NCBI GenBank assembly: GCA_004353515.1
Contig: SMNZ01000006.1
Coordinates: 372,001-436,000, forward strand
From: Alteromonadaceae bacterium M269
GTDB taxonomy: Bacteria; Pseudomonadota; Gammaproteobacteria; Enterobacterales; Alteromonadaceae
Direction: 5' to 3'
DNA: 64,000 nt
Every line of letters starts with the position of its first letter. Position 1 is the stretch's first letter. Both the position numbers and the translations under genes were made by a program. Shown here one piece after another: positions 16,316 to 27,064 of this stretch. Below the pieces are notes generated by a model. That model was given only the letters and a program-made list of their open reading frames with translations, was not told the origin of the DNA and ran no database searches.

Positions 16316-17206
16316 ATGAGATTGTTGTATTTATTGCTATCAATGGTTTGTTTCTCAACATTGGCTCGAGATCATATTCCGATGGAAATTGCTGATTCGG
16401 GGCACATGGTTGTTGAGGTGGTCTTGAATGATTCCATTAAGACAAAGTTTATTATCGACACAGGTGCAGGTGCTGCTGTGGTGCCACAAGCTATCTTTGA
16501 TAAGTTGAGCGTATCTAGTGATGCCGTGTCATCGGTCAACGTGCAAGGGGCTAATGGTGTTGTTGAAGCAACCTTGTTCACTTTGGATAAGCTTCAAGCC
16601 GGTAACTCAGTTGTCAAAAACTTAACCAGCGTAGTTCAAAAAGGGTATAACTTACCTGGCGTAGATGGTGAGTTAGGCATACTGCCTCAAAACTTTCTGA
16701 ATCAGTTTTTAGTGGAGTTCGATCTTTCTTCTAATCAATTCGGCTTGCATACACCAGAGTCTGAAGTCGCTAGTTTGTATTCTGATGAAAACTTTATTGA
16801 AGTGCCTTTAACCTTTAATCGTGGGAGCTTTATAGAGTTTCCAATTGAGGTTGCAGGTAAGGAGCTGCACGGACATTTAGACAGTGGTGCGGGTAATCAC
16901 GTATTAATGACATGGAAAGCCGCGAATAAAATAGGAATAAAAGAAAGTGATGACAATGTCAAAGTGATTACTCAATCCAGAGGTGCATCTGGAGAAGCTT
17001 TTGATATCAAAGGAACAGGGCAACCAGAAGATATTCGATTGGGTGGTGGCATCTTGGAAAATGTCAGCATTAATATTGCGGACTTGCCGGTATTTGACCA
17101 GTTTCCATGGACAGATGGTGTCGTTGGTAATCTAGGCATCGGCGTGTTTAAAGGTAAGCGTGTTTTGATTGATTACAAAAGAAAACTTCTGTCCTTTACT
17201 CAGTAA
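16316..17206 (+). CDS. Retropepsin-like aspartyl protease family protein, exported
   Basis: 296 residues. A signal peptide (LLYLLLSMVCFSTLA) precedes two duplicated lobes. The first has the Asp-Thr-Gly motif at D48 (FIIDTGAGAAVVP); the second has Asp-Ser-Gly at D189 (GHLDSGAGNHVLM). Each lobe has a downstream hydrophobic-Gly segment (LPGVDGELGILP; VVGNLGIGVF). Single-chain two-lobed aspartyl proteases of this type are found in many Proteobacteria, and the substrate is unknown. The second motif is DSG, a tolerated variant, so activity is plausible. Neighbours give no clue. Confidence 0.85.
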   Translation: MRLLYLLLSMVCFSTLARDHIPMEIADSGHMVVEVVLNDSIKTKFIIDTGAGAAVVPQAIFDKLSVSSDAVSSVNVQGANGVVEATLFTLDKLQAGNSVVKNLTSVVQKGYNLPGVDGELGILPQNFLNQFLVEFDLSSNQFGLHTPESEVASLYSDENFIEVPLTFNRGSFIEFPIEVAGKELHGHLDSGAGNHVLMTWKAANKIGIKESDDNVKVITQSRGASGEAFDIKGTGQPEDIRLGGGILENVSINIADLPVFDQFPWTDGVVGNLGIGVFKGKRVLIDYKRKLLSFTQ

Positions 17207-17304
17207 TACTGATTTCGAATAGGTGCGTTGAAAAGAATCCACCATAGGCATGCTATTTGGTCTGAATTTCATTAGAATGTGCGTTCATAGAAATAGGAAC
17301 GACC

Positions 17305-18063
17305 ATGACAGAACAGACTTCTTCTTCAACAACGCACTTTGGTTTTAAACAGGTTGAATCAACACAAAAAGCTTCTATGGTGGCTGATGTGTTTCATTCG
17401 GTAGCTGCCAAATATGACGTAATGAATGATTTGATGTCTGTTGGCATTCATCGTTTGTGGAAACGTTTTACTATTGATTGCAGCGGTGTCCGCCCAGGCC
17501 AGAAAATATTAGATTTAGCTGGTGGAACCGGAGACCTAACCGCTAAGTTTTCGCGGCTTGTTGGTCCTAAAGGACAAGTTGTTTTAGCGGATATCAACGA
17601 GTCTATGGTAAAGGTCGGACGCGATAAGCTCCGTGATATGGGTATTGTTGGCAATGTTAATTATGTGCAAGCGAATGCCGAAGAGCTCCCTTTCCCTGAC
17701 AACCACTTTGATGTCATAACTATCGCTTTCGGCCTGCGAAATGTTACAGACAAAGATAAAGCACTAGCGTCTATGTATCGTGTGCTGAAGCCAGGTGGAC
17801 GCTTATTAGTCTTGGAGTTTTCAAAACCGACTAATGAACAGTTTGCGAAAGCATATGACTGGTATTCCTTTAATATTCTCCCGAAGATTGGTCAAATCGT
17901 CGCTAACGATGGTGACAGCTATCAATATTTAGCGGAGTCAATTCGTATGCATCCAGATCAAGCAACTTTGGAAGGGATGATGCAGGACGTTGGCTTTGAG
18001 CAGACGAGTTATCACAATTTAACCGGTGGTATCGTTGCACTGCATCGAGGGTTTAAATTTTAA
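17305..18063 (+). CDS. ubiE: Ubiquinone/menaquinone biosynthesis C-methyltransferase UbiE
   Basis: 252 residues, matching the E. coli length. SAM-dependent C-methylation in ubiquinone (and, if present, menaquinone) synthesis. SAM motif I is [15 protein letters not shown], and family markers are [27 protein letters not shown] and [16 protein letters not shown]. The ATG is preceded by TAGGAACG. It overlaps the ubiJ start by 1 bp, giving the classic ubiE-ubiJ-ubiB operon. Confidence 0.98.
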   Translation: MTEQTSSSTTHFGFKQVESTQKASMVADVFHSVAAKYDVMNDLMSVGIHRLWKRFTIDCSGVRPGQKILDLAGGTGDLTAKFSRLVGPKGQVVLADINESMVKVGRDKLRDMGIVGNVNYVQANAEELPFPDNHFDVITIAFGLRNVTDKDKALASMYRVLKPGGRLLVLEFSKPTNEQFAKAYDWYSFNILPKIGQIVANDGDSYQYLAESIRMHPDQATLEGMMQDVGFEQTSYHNLTGGIVALHRGFKF

Positions 18064-18704
18064 TGCCTGCACCTCAGTTAGCCCTTGCGGCCATTGAAGG
18101 TGCTGTTAATCGCCTACTTAGTTTAGATCCCGAGACTGTTAGCCGTTTAAGTAAATTAGCTGGCAAGCAACTGGCAGTTAATATCAAAGAATTGAATATG
18201 ACAGTCGTCGTTGCATTTTCAGATCGGATTGATTTGTTGCTACCTGATGAGAGCGTGTTAGAAAAAAGCTCTGACAAACAAGATGAGTGGGATTGTAAAA
18301 TAACTTTGTCTTTGTGGAGTATTAAAGAACTCCAAGATCCCAGCCGTATCACGCAGCTTATAAAGCAAGATAAACTGGATGTTCAAGGCGACATGCAGAT
18401 TGCTCAGGACTTTTCATCTCTAATGAAAGAGTTGGAAATTGATTGGGAAGAGCATTTATCACACTACACCGGTGATGTGATTGCCCATCAAGTGATGAAA
18501 ACCGGTAAGAAAGTCCATGAAACAGCACTTTCTCAGTTGCAAAAGCTCGGCAAAATGATCTCTGAAGGTGCGATTGAAGAGAAGAAAGTTGCAGCACCAG
18601 CAATTGCTGTGGTGCACTTTTCTGATCAAGTTCATCAAGTCAGAGCTGATGTTGAGCGATTACAAAGTCGGGTTGATATTATTGCTGCTAAGCTAAAGGA
18701 CTAA
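18063..18704 (+). CDS. ubiJ: Ubiquinone biosynthesis accessory factor UbiJ
   Basis: 213 residues with an SCP2-like lipid-binding N-terminal domain ([28 protein letters not shown]) and a C-terminal coiled coil (residues ~185-212, [19 protein letters not shown]). UbiJ pairs with UbiK and organises the aerobic ubiquinone-synthesis complex. Position between ubiE and ubiB is diagnostic. The ATG overlaps the ubiE stop codon (TAATG). Confidence 0.95.
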   Translation: MPAPQLALAAIEGAVNRLLSLDPETVSRLSKLAGKQLAVNIKELNMTVVVAFSDRIDLLLPDESVLEKSSDKQDEWDCKITLSLWSIKELQDPSRITQLIKQDKLDVQGDMQIAQDFSSLMKELEIDWEEHLSHYTGDVIAHQVMKTGKKVHETALSQLQKLGKMISEGAIEEKKVAAPAIAVVHFSDQVHQVRADVERLQSRVDIIAAKLKD

Positions 18705-18705
18705 A

Positions 18706-20355
18706 ATGCGATTATTGCGTTTTTATACCATCCAGAAAACGTTATTAGAACATGGCTTGGAAGAGTTGATACCGCCCAAGTGGTGGCCCTGGTATATGCA
18801 ACTCGGGCGTGTCTCGGCATTTTGGCTTCGTAATAAATACCCTGATAAATCCAGAGGTGAGCGTTTACGTCTTGCGTTGCAATCACTTGGGCCAGTTTTC
18901 GTCAAACTAGGGCAGATGCTCTCAACTCGCCGTGACTTGTTACCTAAAGATATCGCAGATGAATTAACTTTGCTGCAAGACCAAGTAGAGCCTTTTGATG
19001 GAGAAGAAGCGAAATCTATCATACAGCAGTCGCTGGGTATTGCTCAGATTGAGGATTTATTTACCGACTTTGAGCTTAAACCTTTGGCATCAGCCTCCAT
19101 CGCTCAAGTCCATAGCGCTAATCTAAAAGAGTCGGGTAAGCAGGTTATTGTCAAAGTTATTCGTCCTAATATTAAACATACGATAGAAGCTGATATTAGC
19201 TTGATGGAAGCCTTGGCTGAAGCTGTGCAAAAACTACTGCCAGATGGAAAGCGCTTAAGACCTGTTGAAGTGGTTGAAGAGTACCGTCGCACGATTTTAG
19301 ATGAATTGGATTTGCTACGAGAAGCTGGAAACGGTATCCAACTTAGAGCAAATTTTGAGGATTCTCCGGCCTTGTATGTTCCAGAAATATACAGTGATTA
19401 CTGTCGCAACAATGTGATGGTGATGGAACGTATTTGGGGGATTCCAGTTGCCGATGTTGAACGCCTGGAAGAAACGGGCGTTAATATGAAAAAGCTCGCT
19501 GAACGCGGCGTTGAAGTGTTCTTTACGCAGGTGTTTCGAGACAGCTTTTTCCATGCTGATATGCATCCAGGCAATATTTTTGTATCGCATGATCATCCAG
19601 AAAATCCACAGTATATCGCTATTGATTTTGGGATTGTTGGTACGTTAAATCGCGAAGACAAACGCTATCTTGCTGAAAACTTTATTGCCTTTTTCAATCG
19701 GGATTATCGCAAGGTTGCTGAGTTGCATGTGGACTCAGGTTGGGTACCAGCAGACACGCAAATTGACGACTTCGAAATGGCTATTCGCGCAGTCTGTGAG
19801 CCTATTTTCCAAAAGCCTTTAGATGAAATTTCTTTTAGCAATGTGTTGCTTCAACTTTTCAACACAGCACGTCGCTTCAATATGCAGGTTCAGCCTCAAC
19901 TCGTCTTGCTTCAAAAAACCTTGCTGTATATCGAAGGTTTAGGGCGTCAGCTATACCCTCAATTGGATTTGTGGTCGACAGCTAAACCCTTCCTGGAAAA
20001 CTGGATGAAAGAGCAAATAGGCCTTTCAGCTATGGGTAAAAAGATTAAGTCGAATTTACCGTTTTGGTCAGAGAAACTGCCTGAGATACCCGATTTGGTC
20101 TACGATACACTCAAGCAAATGCGACATTTACCGGAGCAGCAGAGAATGCTCGCAGATAAGCAGGCGCAACAGCAGACCTTTTTAATCAAGATGTTGTTTT
20201 ATGGGCTATTTGCAGCGAGTAGTGGCATTGTCGCCATGATGCTACATAGCATGGAATACCATGGCTTCTATTCCAGTACTGCATTAGGTGGCAGTATCTT
20301 TGGCTGGTGGAAGGCATGGCGTTATAGCCATAAAGCAGTGTCTAAATCTCACTGA
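18706..20355 (+). CDS. ubiB: ABC1/UbiB-family atypical kinase for ubiquinone synthesis
   Basis: 549 residues, near the 546 of E. coli UbiB. Family signatures are the KxGQ motif in [17 protein letters not shown], the Ala-rich loop [13 protein letters not shown], the invariant Lys in [18 protein letters not shown], the catalytic-loop-like [10 protein letters not shown] and the DFG-like IDFGIVG. Two hydrophobic helices near the C-terminus (~500-535) would anchor it to the membrane. It begins 1 bp after ubiJ and is the third gene of the operon. Confidence 0.97.
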   Translation: MRLLRFYTIQKTLLEHGLEELIPPKWWPWYMQLGRVSAFWLRNKYPDKSRGERLRLALQSLGPVFVKLGQMLSTRRDLLPKDIADELTLLQDQVEPFDGEEAKSIIQQSLGIAQIEDLFTDFELKPLASASIAQVHSANLKESGKQVIVKVIRPNIKHTIEADISLMEALAEAVQKLLPDGKRLRPVEVVEEYRRTILDELDLLREAGNGIQLRANFEDSPALYVPEIYSDYCRNNVMVMERIWGIPVADVERLEETGVNMKKLAERGVEVFFTQVFRDSFFHADMHPGNIFVSHDHPENPQYIAIDFGIVGTLNREDKRYLAENFIAFFNRDYRKVAELHVDSGWVPADTQIDDFEMAIRAVCEPIFQKPLDEISFSNVLLQLFNTARRFNMQVQPQLVLLQKTLLYIEGLGRQLYPQLDLWSTAKPFLENWMKEQIGLSAMGKKIKSNLPFWSEKLPEIPDLVYDTLKQMRHLPEQQRMLADKQAQQQTFLIKMLFYGLFAASSGIVAMMLHSMEYHGFYSSTALGGSIFGWWKAWRYSHKAVSKSH

Positions 20356-20402
20356 ATCCTGTACTTCTATACCCTAAACGCTTTCAAGGATGACGGGTAT
20401 GT

Positions 20403-21218
20403 TCAAAAGAAGCCTTCGACTCGCATTGCCATACCATAAGAAGCACGAAAGCTTTCGTCTCTAGGCCACATAACAAAGGGCTCTAATTCAAAAAACAGCC
20501 AATCTCTAACGGCGTTTTTACGGATTTTTGCGCTGGCGAGGTATTCATTGACCTGGTAATTGGGTTGGCTATTACCTTCGAGGAATAATCCGTACACTAG
20601 CGCTGTCTTTTCATTTTTCTGTTGATACAGAAACCAGCTATGCTGCCATAACCAGTCGTTAAACTCGTCTCGATAGAAAAAACGGTTATCAAATCTGAAT
20701 AAATAATTGCTACTTAAATCTCTGTCATATTGGAGTTGCAGAGTGCTGCCTAAACCGTCGCTTGAGTAGAAATAACCGGACGCCTGAAACTTTACGCTGC
20801 TTTTTTCGTTAATTTCGTGTCCCGCATAGTAAGTGCTCCTAACAAAGGGCTGTGCTTTACGACCTATGCCGACTCTGTGAGACCAAGGGCTATCATCTTT
20901 TTTACGAAATCTAACCGCTAAATTAAAACGGTTACGTCGTTGCAGTTCTTCGTTCTGCGCAGCGCGGACAGTGGTATTTTCCTGCTCTTCATCGAAGTCT
21001 GAGAAGATAACATCGACCTGGTTTTTAAGGTTGGGCAGACGAGCTCTGAGTCGGATACGAGTTTCAAACTCACCTAAAGCGCGTGTTCTGGGCTCCCAGG
21101 CTAAAGAGATTCTCGCCTGCGCTTTTGCTTTTTCGGTTAATTCGAATTGCTCGTCGACAAAAAAGTTATCGAACCACTGTGCACTGCTTTGTACAGACTG
21201 ACTGATATGCATGTGCAT
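20403..21218 (-). CDS. Outer-membrane-type beta-barrel protein; true start probably upstream
   Basis: 271 residues from the first ATG, rich in alternating polar/aromatic strands (FDNRFFYRDEFNDWLWQHSW; GMAMRVEGFF at the end). It ends with Phe, typical of outer membrane barrels. No family recognised. The frame stays open upstream to 21362 and encodes a clear signal peptide (AILTILCLSSLSWAAQVRA) ending about 9 codons before this ATG. No ATG, GTG or TTG precedes that signal in frame; only ATT codons near 21340 are available. The start is therefore either non-canonical or lost. The protein is convergent with ubiB. Confidence 0.65.
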   Translation of the reverse strand: MHMHISQSVQSSAQWFDNFFVDEQFELTEKAKAQARISLAWEPRTRALGEFETRIRLRARLPNLKNQVDVIFSDFDEEQENTTVRAAQNEELQRRNRFNLAVRFRKKDDSPWSHRVGIGRKAQPFVRSTYYAGHEINEKSSVKFQASGYFYSSDGLGSTLQLQYDRDLSSNYLFRFDNRFFYRDEFNDWLWQHSWFLYQQKNEKTALVYGLFLEGNSQPNYQVNEYLASAKIRKNAVRDWLFFELEPFVMWPRDESFRASYGMAMRVEGFF

Positions 21219-21487
21219 GGTGTCTAGCCAGATGGTTTTTGTTTCTTCTTGCGCTCGAACTTGGGCTGCCCAGCTGAGGGAGCTTAAGCAAAGGATAGTT
21301 AAAATGGCTTGATAAGCCTTGTTCTGACAGCAACTTCTATAAATAATCGAACGCCTATTTACTTACGCAGTCTAATTTAAGTCTAGTCCAGATTAAGCAA
21401 AATGATATAAGAGTGGCTGATTACTAATAGCTACGTATAATAGGGGCTAATTAAACAACAGAATGTTAACGAATTTTGGAGTAAAGC

Positions 21488-21739
21488 ATGGGCGGCATTA
21501 GTTTATGGCAGCTATTGATCATCTTGGTTATTGTATTGTTGCTGTTTGGAACAAAGAAATTACGTAACCTGGGCGGTGATTTGGGCTCTGCTGTAAAAGG
21601 ATTCAAAGGCGCTATGTCTGAAGACGATAAAGGCGATGACAAGGACGCAGATTTCGAGAAAAATCAAACTGTCGAACATAAAAAAACGGCTGATGAAGCA
21701 GAACCAGTAAAAGCTGAGCAGAAAGAAAAGTCAGAATAA
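21488..21739 (+). CDS. tatA: Twin-arginine translocase subunit TatA
   Basis: 83 residues. A single N-terminal helix ([15 protein letters not shown]) is followed by the [14 protein letters not shown] hinge and amphipathic helix, then an acidic/basic tail. TatA forms the pore that moves folded proteins across the inner membrane. An AAAGCATG-type spacing and TTTGGAG at about 21474-21480 act as ribosome binding site. First of tatABC, 2 bp before tatB. Confidence 0.97.
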   Translation: MGGISLWQLLIILVIVLLLFGTKKLRNLGGDLGSAVKGFKGAMSEDDKGDDKDADFEKNQTVEHKKTADEAEPVKAEQKEKSE

Positions 21740-21740
21740 T

Positions 21741-22049
21741 ATGTTTGATATTGGCTTTTGGGAGTTGTTGGTTATCGGTGTCATGGCGCTGTTGGTGCTG
21801 GGGCCTGAACGATTGCCGGGTGCCATTCGGTCAACTAGTCGTGTTATTAAACAGGTTCGTGGTGTTGCCACTGGCTTTAAGCAAGAAGTCTCAGAACAAC
21901 TTCGCATCCACGAACTGCATGAAAATTTGAAAAAAGCAGAAGAGCAAGATCTTCGTAACCTGAGCCCAGAGTTACAAGAGGCAGTTGATAAATTGCGAGA
22001 AGCTGCTGATTCTGTGAACGAGCCTTATAAAAAAGATAAAGATGTCTGA
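21741..22049 (+). CDS. tatB: Twin-arginine translocase subunit TatB
   Basis: 102 residues. [26 protein letters not shown] is the characteristic TatB N-terminus with the conserved Glu in the helix, followed by an amphipathic helix. TatB binds TatC to form the substrate receptor. It overlaps tatC by 8 bp. It is shorter than the 171 residues of E. coli TatB, lacking much of the variable tail. Confidence 0.96.
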   Translation: MFDIGFWELLVIGVMALLVLGPERLPGAIRSTSRVIKQVRGVATGFKQEVSEQLRIHELHENLKKAEEQDLRNLSPELQEAVDKLREAADSVNEPYKKDKDV

Positions 22050-22800
22050 AGCGAGTAGTTTGTTTGAGCACTTGTTAGAGTTGCGCAGTCGGATACTGCG
22101 TGCGCTGTTGAGTGTGTTGATTGTATTCCTATGTTTGGTCTATTTCGCTCAAGACCTTTATCACTGGCTGGCTAGCCCTTTGTTGGCGGCACTTCCGGAA
22201 GGTTCTCAGATGATTGCAACTGACGTCGCATCTCCATTCTTTGCACCTTTTAAGCTGACCTTAGTGTTATCCTTTTTTATAGCGATACCCGTTGTGTTGT
22301 ATCAGACATGGGCTTTTGTAGCACCGGGATTATATCGAAATGAGAAGAAGTTAATTGCACCGCTGTTAGTTTCCAGTACGTTGCTCTTCTATATGGGAAT
22401 GGCTTTTGCGTACTTTGTTGTCTTTCCTCTCGCCTTTGCATTTTTTACCAGTGTTGCGCCTGAAGGCGTTAACATCAGTACTGATATTTCAGCTTATCTG
22501 GACTTTGTCCTTAAACTATTTTTTGCATTTGGTGTCTCATTTGAGATACCCATAGCAATCGTTTTGATGTGTTGGACGGGCATGACAACTCCACAAAACT
22601 TAAGGGAAAAAAGGCCTTATGTGATTGTTGGCGTTTTCGTTATTGGTATGTTATTGACGCCACCTGATGTGATTTCACAGACATTACTCGCCCTACCTAT
22701 GTGGTTACTTTACGAGGTGGGTATTTTGGTTGGGAGTATCTATACTCGCGGACCTTCTAAACAAACAGAAACTGAACAAGAAGAGCAAGAAAATTTATGA
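22042..22800 (+). CDS. tatC: Twin-arginine translocase subunit TatC
   Basis: 252 residues, six membrane helices. The N-terminal signature [14 protein letters not shown], the periplasmic [14 protein letters not shown] and [21 protein letters not shown] are all diagnostic of TatC. It recognises the twin-arginine signal. The start overlaps tatB and its stop overlaps the next gene by 4 bp. Confidence 0.98.
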   Translation: MSEASSLFEHLLELRSRILRALLSVLIVFLCLVYFAQDLYHWLASPLLAALPEGSQMIATDVASPFFAPFKLTLVLSFFIAIPVVLYQTWAFVAPGLYRNEKKLIAPLLVSSTLLFYMGMAFAYFVVFPLAFAFFTSVAPEGVNISTDISAYLDFVLKLFFAFGVSFEIPIAIVLMCWTGMTTPQNLREKRPYVIVGVFVIGMLLTPPDVISQTLLALPMWLLYEVGILVGSIYTRGPSKQTETEQEEQENL

Positions 22801-23351
22801 ATAAAGCATTATTGGGGGCTATTTTAGGGGCCTTTCTATTTCCTGTAGCTGCTCATGCCGAAACAATTTCTCAAGCATTGTTAGATTGCAGCAAAGAGTC
22901 GAATACCCTTAAGCGCCTTGTATGTTATGACCGTCTTGTGAAAGACATTAAGCAGTATGAAGATGGCGAGCTCCCAGCATTTAGTTTGCCTAACTTTGAA
23001 GTTTCAGATAGTGGGCAAAATACAACAGCACCTTCTGCATCAGCAACTCCGAGACCTGCACCTAGGCAAGAGCAATCGGTGAACCGTGATGCAGATGCTG
23101 ATTTTGGATTAGCTAGACGCGACGAAGATAAAGATAAGAAAGTTTATTTTACTATCGCTAAGATCGAGAAAAGTGGACGTCGTAATGTTTTACTGACGTT
23201 CGAGAATGGTCAGGTTTGGAGACAGACTGATGGAGAGTCGTATCGCCTTAAAGTAGGTGATGTCGTTTATGTTGAGCGAGCAGCCTTGGGCTCGTTTGTT
23301 CTGAGTAAAGATGATATTAAGAAACGTATACGTGTTAAACGAGAGCGGTAG
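22797..23351 (+). CDS. Hypothetical exported protein between tatC and tatD
   Basis: 184 residues. A signal peptide ([17 protein letters not shown]) is followed by a short conserved Cys pair ([20 protein letters not shown]), a low-complexity Pro/Ala linker (~75-100), then a C-terminal beta-type domain ([27 protein letters not shown]). The Cys pair segment resembles the N-terminus of VasI/TagO-like exported proteins, but this is a motif impression. It overlaps tatC (ATGA) and abuts tatD, so it is part of the tat operon. Confidence 0.8.
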   Translation: MNKALLGAILGAFLFPVAAHAETISQALLDCSKESNTLKRLVCYDRLVKDIKQYEDGELPAFSLPNFEVSDSGQNTTAPSASATPRPAPRQEQSVNRDADADFGLARRDEDKDKKVYFTIAKIEKSGRRNVLLTFENGQVWRQTDGESYRLKVGDVVYVERAALGSFVLSKDDIKKRIRVKRER

Positions 23352-24154
23352 TGTCTTGGTTTGATGTAGGCATCAATTTAACAGATCGTCGGTTCGAGAA
23401 ACGAATTGACGATCTGTTAAGTCACTCGGCTAACGCAGATGTTAGCCACCTTCTGGCTATTGGTACCAGTTTAGAAGATAGCCTCGATACTCTCGACTTA
23501 ATACGAGAGAAAACTTCCCGCACCATCACAATTAAAAGTACCGCTGGTTTTCATCCTCATAACGCTAAATTGATGAAGGATGGTGACAGTGAATCACTAG
23601 CCGCTTTACTCAATCAACCAGAAGTCGTTGCTATAGGCGAATGTGGCTTGGATTTTAATCGCAACTTCTCGCCTCCCGATGTACAGCTTAGAGTTTTTGA
23701 AACACAGCTAGAACTCGCCAGTGATTTAAAACTACCGATTTATCTGCATGAACGAGACGCGTTCGAACACCAGATTCAGCTTTTACGTAAGTATTCGTCA
23801 GCCGCAGCTAATGGTTTAGTGCATTGTTTTACAGGGAATGTTGAACAGCTCAATCACTATTTAGAATTAGGCCTATCTGTTGGTATTACTGGTTGGGTTT
23901 GTGATCCGGAAAGAGGGAAGGAGCTGCGTGAGGCCTTGAAAGAATTACCTTTAGATAAGCTGTTGTTAGAAACAGATGCACCTTATTTAGCACCTAAAGA
24001 TATTCGTCCACGCCCAAAATATAATCAACCTTCATTATTGCCTCATATTGCTCAAACTGTTGCCGATATTAAACACATTTCTGTCGGCGAGCTTAAAGAG
24101 CAAAGTTTTGCTAATGCATGTCGTTTATTCTCCATTGATGTTGGAAGTCGTTAA
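23351..24154 (+). CDS. tatD: TatD-family metal-dependent 3'-5' deoxyribonuclease
   Basis: 267 residues. TIM-barrel amidohydrolase-like nuclease with DVGINLTDRRF, the metal-site stretch STAGFHPHNAK, AIGECGLDFNRNFSP, IYLHERDA, VHCFTGN and LLETDAPYL. These match E. coli TatD closely. TatD is a DNA exonuclease linked to oxidative DNA damage; it is not needed for Tat transport despite its location. GTG start overlapping the previous stop by 1 bp. Confidence 0.96.
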   Translation: MSWFDVGINLTDRRFEKRIDDLLSHSANADVSHLLAIGTSLEDSLDTLDLIREKTSRTITIKSTAGFHPHNAKLMKDGDSESLAALLNQPEVVAIGECGLDFNRNFSPPDVQLRVFETQLELASDLKLPIYLHERDAFEHQIQLLRKYSSAAANGLVHCFTGNVEQLNHYLELGLSVGITGWVCDPERGKELREALKELPLDKLLLETDAPYLAPKDIRPRPKYNQPSLLPHIAQTVADIKHISVGELKEQSFANACRLFSIDVGSR

Positions 24155-25993
24155 ATGAACGATTTTATTGAGTGGTTGGGGCAACGGATTTGGCAATCCT
24201 TTCTCACATTAGCTGTTTTAGCTACCGCGTTGTTCGTTATCGCAAAGATCACTAACGTTGCGACGAAGAATACGCCTTATGCTGAACTCAGCAATCGTGT
24301 CGCTTACATCGAAGACACTCAAAGTGAATTTGGTATTGAAGATGTTTTGTCGATTGAAGATTCGTCGTGGAATCGGATGTCCTCGAGTGACATGTCATGG
24401 GGAATGCATCACTCACCTGTTTGGCTAAAAACCTCACTACCACAGCTCGATGAACGGCATGAATGGCTCTTAGAAGTCGACAATATATTGCTCGACGAAC
24501 TTGATATTTGGTTTCTCTATGGCGGCTCTCGCGTCGATTATCACGCGGCAGGGGACGGTATCCCTCTTGCAGTAAGGCAGTCTGAGCATGCGCAGTTTAT
24601 TTTTCCTATTCCTCATTACAAAGAATCACCCATCACTCTGATTGTTAGAGCAAAAACGGGGGGGACACTGAATCTACCGATTTATGTCTGGCAAGAGCCT
24701 AACTACTGGGTATTCCACGGAGAACATAACCTCGTTGTTGGTTTATTTTTGGGGCTTTTAATCGCTATTGGATTAAGCAACTTTTTCTTTTTCATAACCA
24801 CAGGCTCAACCAGCTTTTTATACTATTTTAGCTACGTTATGGCGGTCACATTGACGTTGGCAACTATATACGGTGTCGGCTATGAGTATTTCTGGCCAAC
24901 AACGAGCTGGTTGCAAGCCCACGGCATAGCAATCTTTGCCAACCTGTCTGTCTTCTTTGCAGCTCTCTTTGGTAGGGCAACATTCGAGGTTGATAAGGTG
25001 AGTAAGTTGCTTGACCGGATATTGCTGGGTTCAGCCTATACTTTCCTGGCCGCGAGTGTGGTTAGTATTTTTGTGCCTTACGTCATTACGATCAAAGTTT
25101 TCTTGGGAATGATGACGGTCTTTGTGGCTTTTAGCTTGTTCTTGGGTACTTGGCTCTGGTTTAACGGCAAACCCATAGCGCGAGTGTATGTGATGGCATG
25201 GAGCTTGGTTTTACTTTTCGGGCTTTTAACTGCCATGGGAAGTTTTAGCATTGCGGGCGTTTCGTCGAGCTTTAGGTACAGCCCACTCTTAATTAACGTT
25301 ATCGAGACTATTGTGTTCGCGTTGATCCTGGCGTTTGAGCACAGGCGCAAGCAGGCGGAGCTGCAGGAAACTTTGTCTGAAGCGCAAGAAGACCTTTCAT
25401 ACAAAGTTGAAGAACGAACCCTTGAACTACAAATTGCGTTACGAGAGTTATCAGAGATTAACAATGAGCTTGAGAAAAAGAACTCATTGGATGCTCTTAC
25501 GGGTATCAAAAATCGACGCTATTTCGATAAAAAGTATGTTGCAGAGGTGAGGCGTAGTCGTCGTGAGCAAACAACTCTCTCTGTGGCTATGGTTGATATT
25601 GATCACTTCAAGAGCATCAACGACAATTATGGGCACTTGGTGGGGGATGCTTGTATTCAGCACGCTGCTAATGTCATTCAAAAAGAACTTAAGCGCCCGA
25701 GTGATGAAGTTTGTCGCTACGGTGGTGAAGAGTTTTCAGTTATTCTGCCTAATACTGATAAAGATGGTGCAACAGGGTTACTCGAAGATATTCGTCGGTC
25801 ACTTGAAAATTCAGTGGTTGATATAGAAGGGCACCAAATCAGTATGACCTTAAGTGGTGGGATAGCAACAGCAAAATCCCAATGGCAGGGTGACGAATCT
25901 AAATTAATAGCGGTTGCTGATAGGGCCTTGTATGAATCGAAACAAAAGGGTCGTAACCGTATTATCCATCATTACTTGTCTGAGGAAGACTAG
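24155..25993 (+). CDS. Membrane diguanylate cyclase, 7TMR-DISM plus GGDEF
   Basis: 612 residues. One N-terminal helix (~14-30), a periplasmic DISM-type domain (~35-185), seven membrane helices (~190-400), a coiled coil (~400-450) and a GGDEF domain (~450-612). The active-site loop is intact as GGEEF (residues 523-527, CRYGGEEFSVILP), and an inhibitory I-site RxxD (RPSD, 514-517) sits five residues upstream. Metal residues DIDHFKSIND are present. The enzyme should synthesise c-di-GMP under product inhibition. It directly follows tatD and precedes hemB by 3 bp. Confidence 0.96.
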   Translation: MNDFIEWLGQRIWQSFLTLAVLATALFVIAKITNVATKNTPYAELSNRVAYIEDTQSEFGIEDVLSIEDSSWNRMSSSDMSWGMHHSPVWLKTSLPQLDERHEWLLEVDNILLDELDIWFLYGGSRVDYHAAGDGIPLAVRQSEHAQFIFPIPHYKESPITLIVRAKTGGTLNLPIYVWQEPNYWVFHGEHNLVVGLFLGLLIAIGLSNFFFFITTGSTSFLYYFSYVMAVTLTLATIYGVGYEYFWPTTSWLQAHGIAIFANLSVFFAALFGRATFEVDKVSKLLDRILLGSAYTFLAASVVSIFVPYVITIKVFLGMMTVFVAFSLFLGTWLWFNGKPIARVYVMAWSLVLLFGLLTAMGSFSIAGVSSSFRYSPLLINVIETIVFALILAFEHRRKQAELQETLSEAQEDLSYKVEERTLELQIALRELSEINNELEKKNSLDALTGIKNRRYFDKKYVAEVRRSRREQTTLSVAMVDIDHFKSINDNYGHLVGDACIQHAANVIQKELKRPSDEVCRYGGEEFSVILPNTDKDGATGLLEDIRRSLENSVVDIEGHQISMTLSGGIATAKSQWQGDESKLIAVADRALYESKQKGRNRIIHHYLSEED

Positions 25994-26998
<1,005 letters not shown>

Positions 26999-27029
26999 AA
27001 GATAAGTATTTACTAAGTACTGACCGGAA

Positions 27030-27058
27030 TTTGTATCTCTATTGAATAGAGGTACAAA
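27030..27058. terminator. Hairpin between hemB and ppx
   Basis: TTTGTATCTCTA pairs with TAGAGGTACAAA (12-bp stem, one G-T mismatch) around a 5-base loop. It lies between convergent genes and has no T-run on either side, so its termination role is inferred from position. Confidence 0.45.
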
Positions 27059-27064
27059 GCGGGG

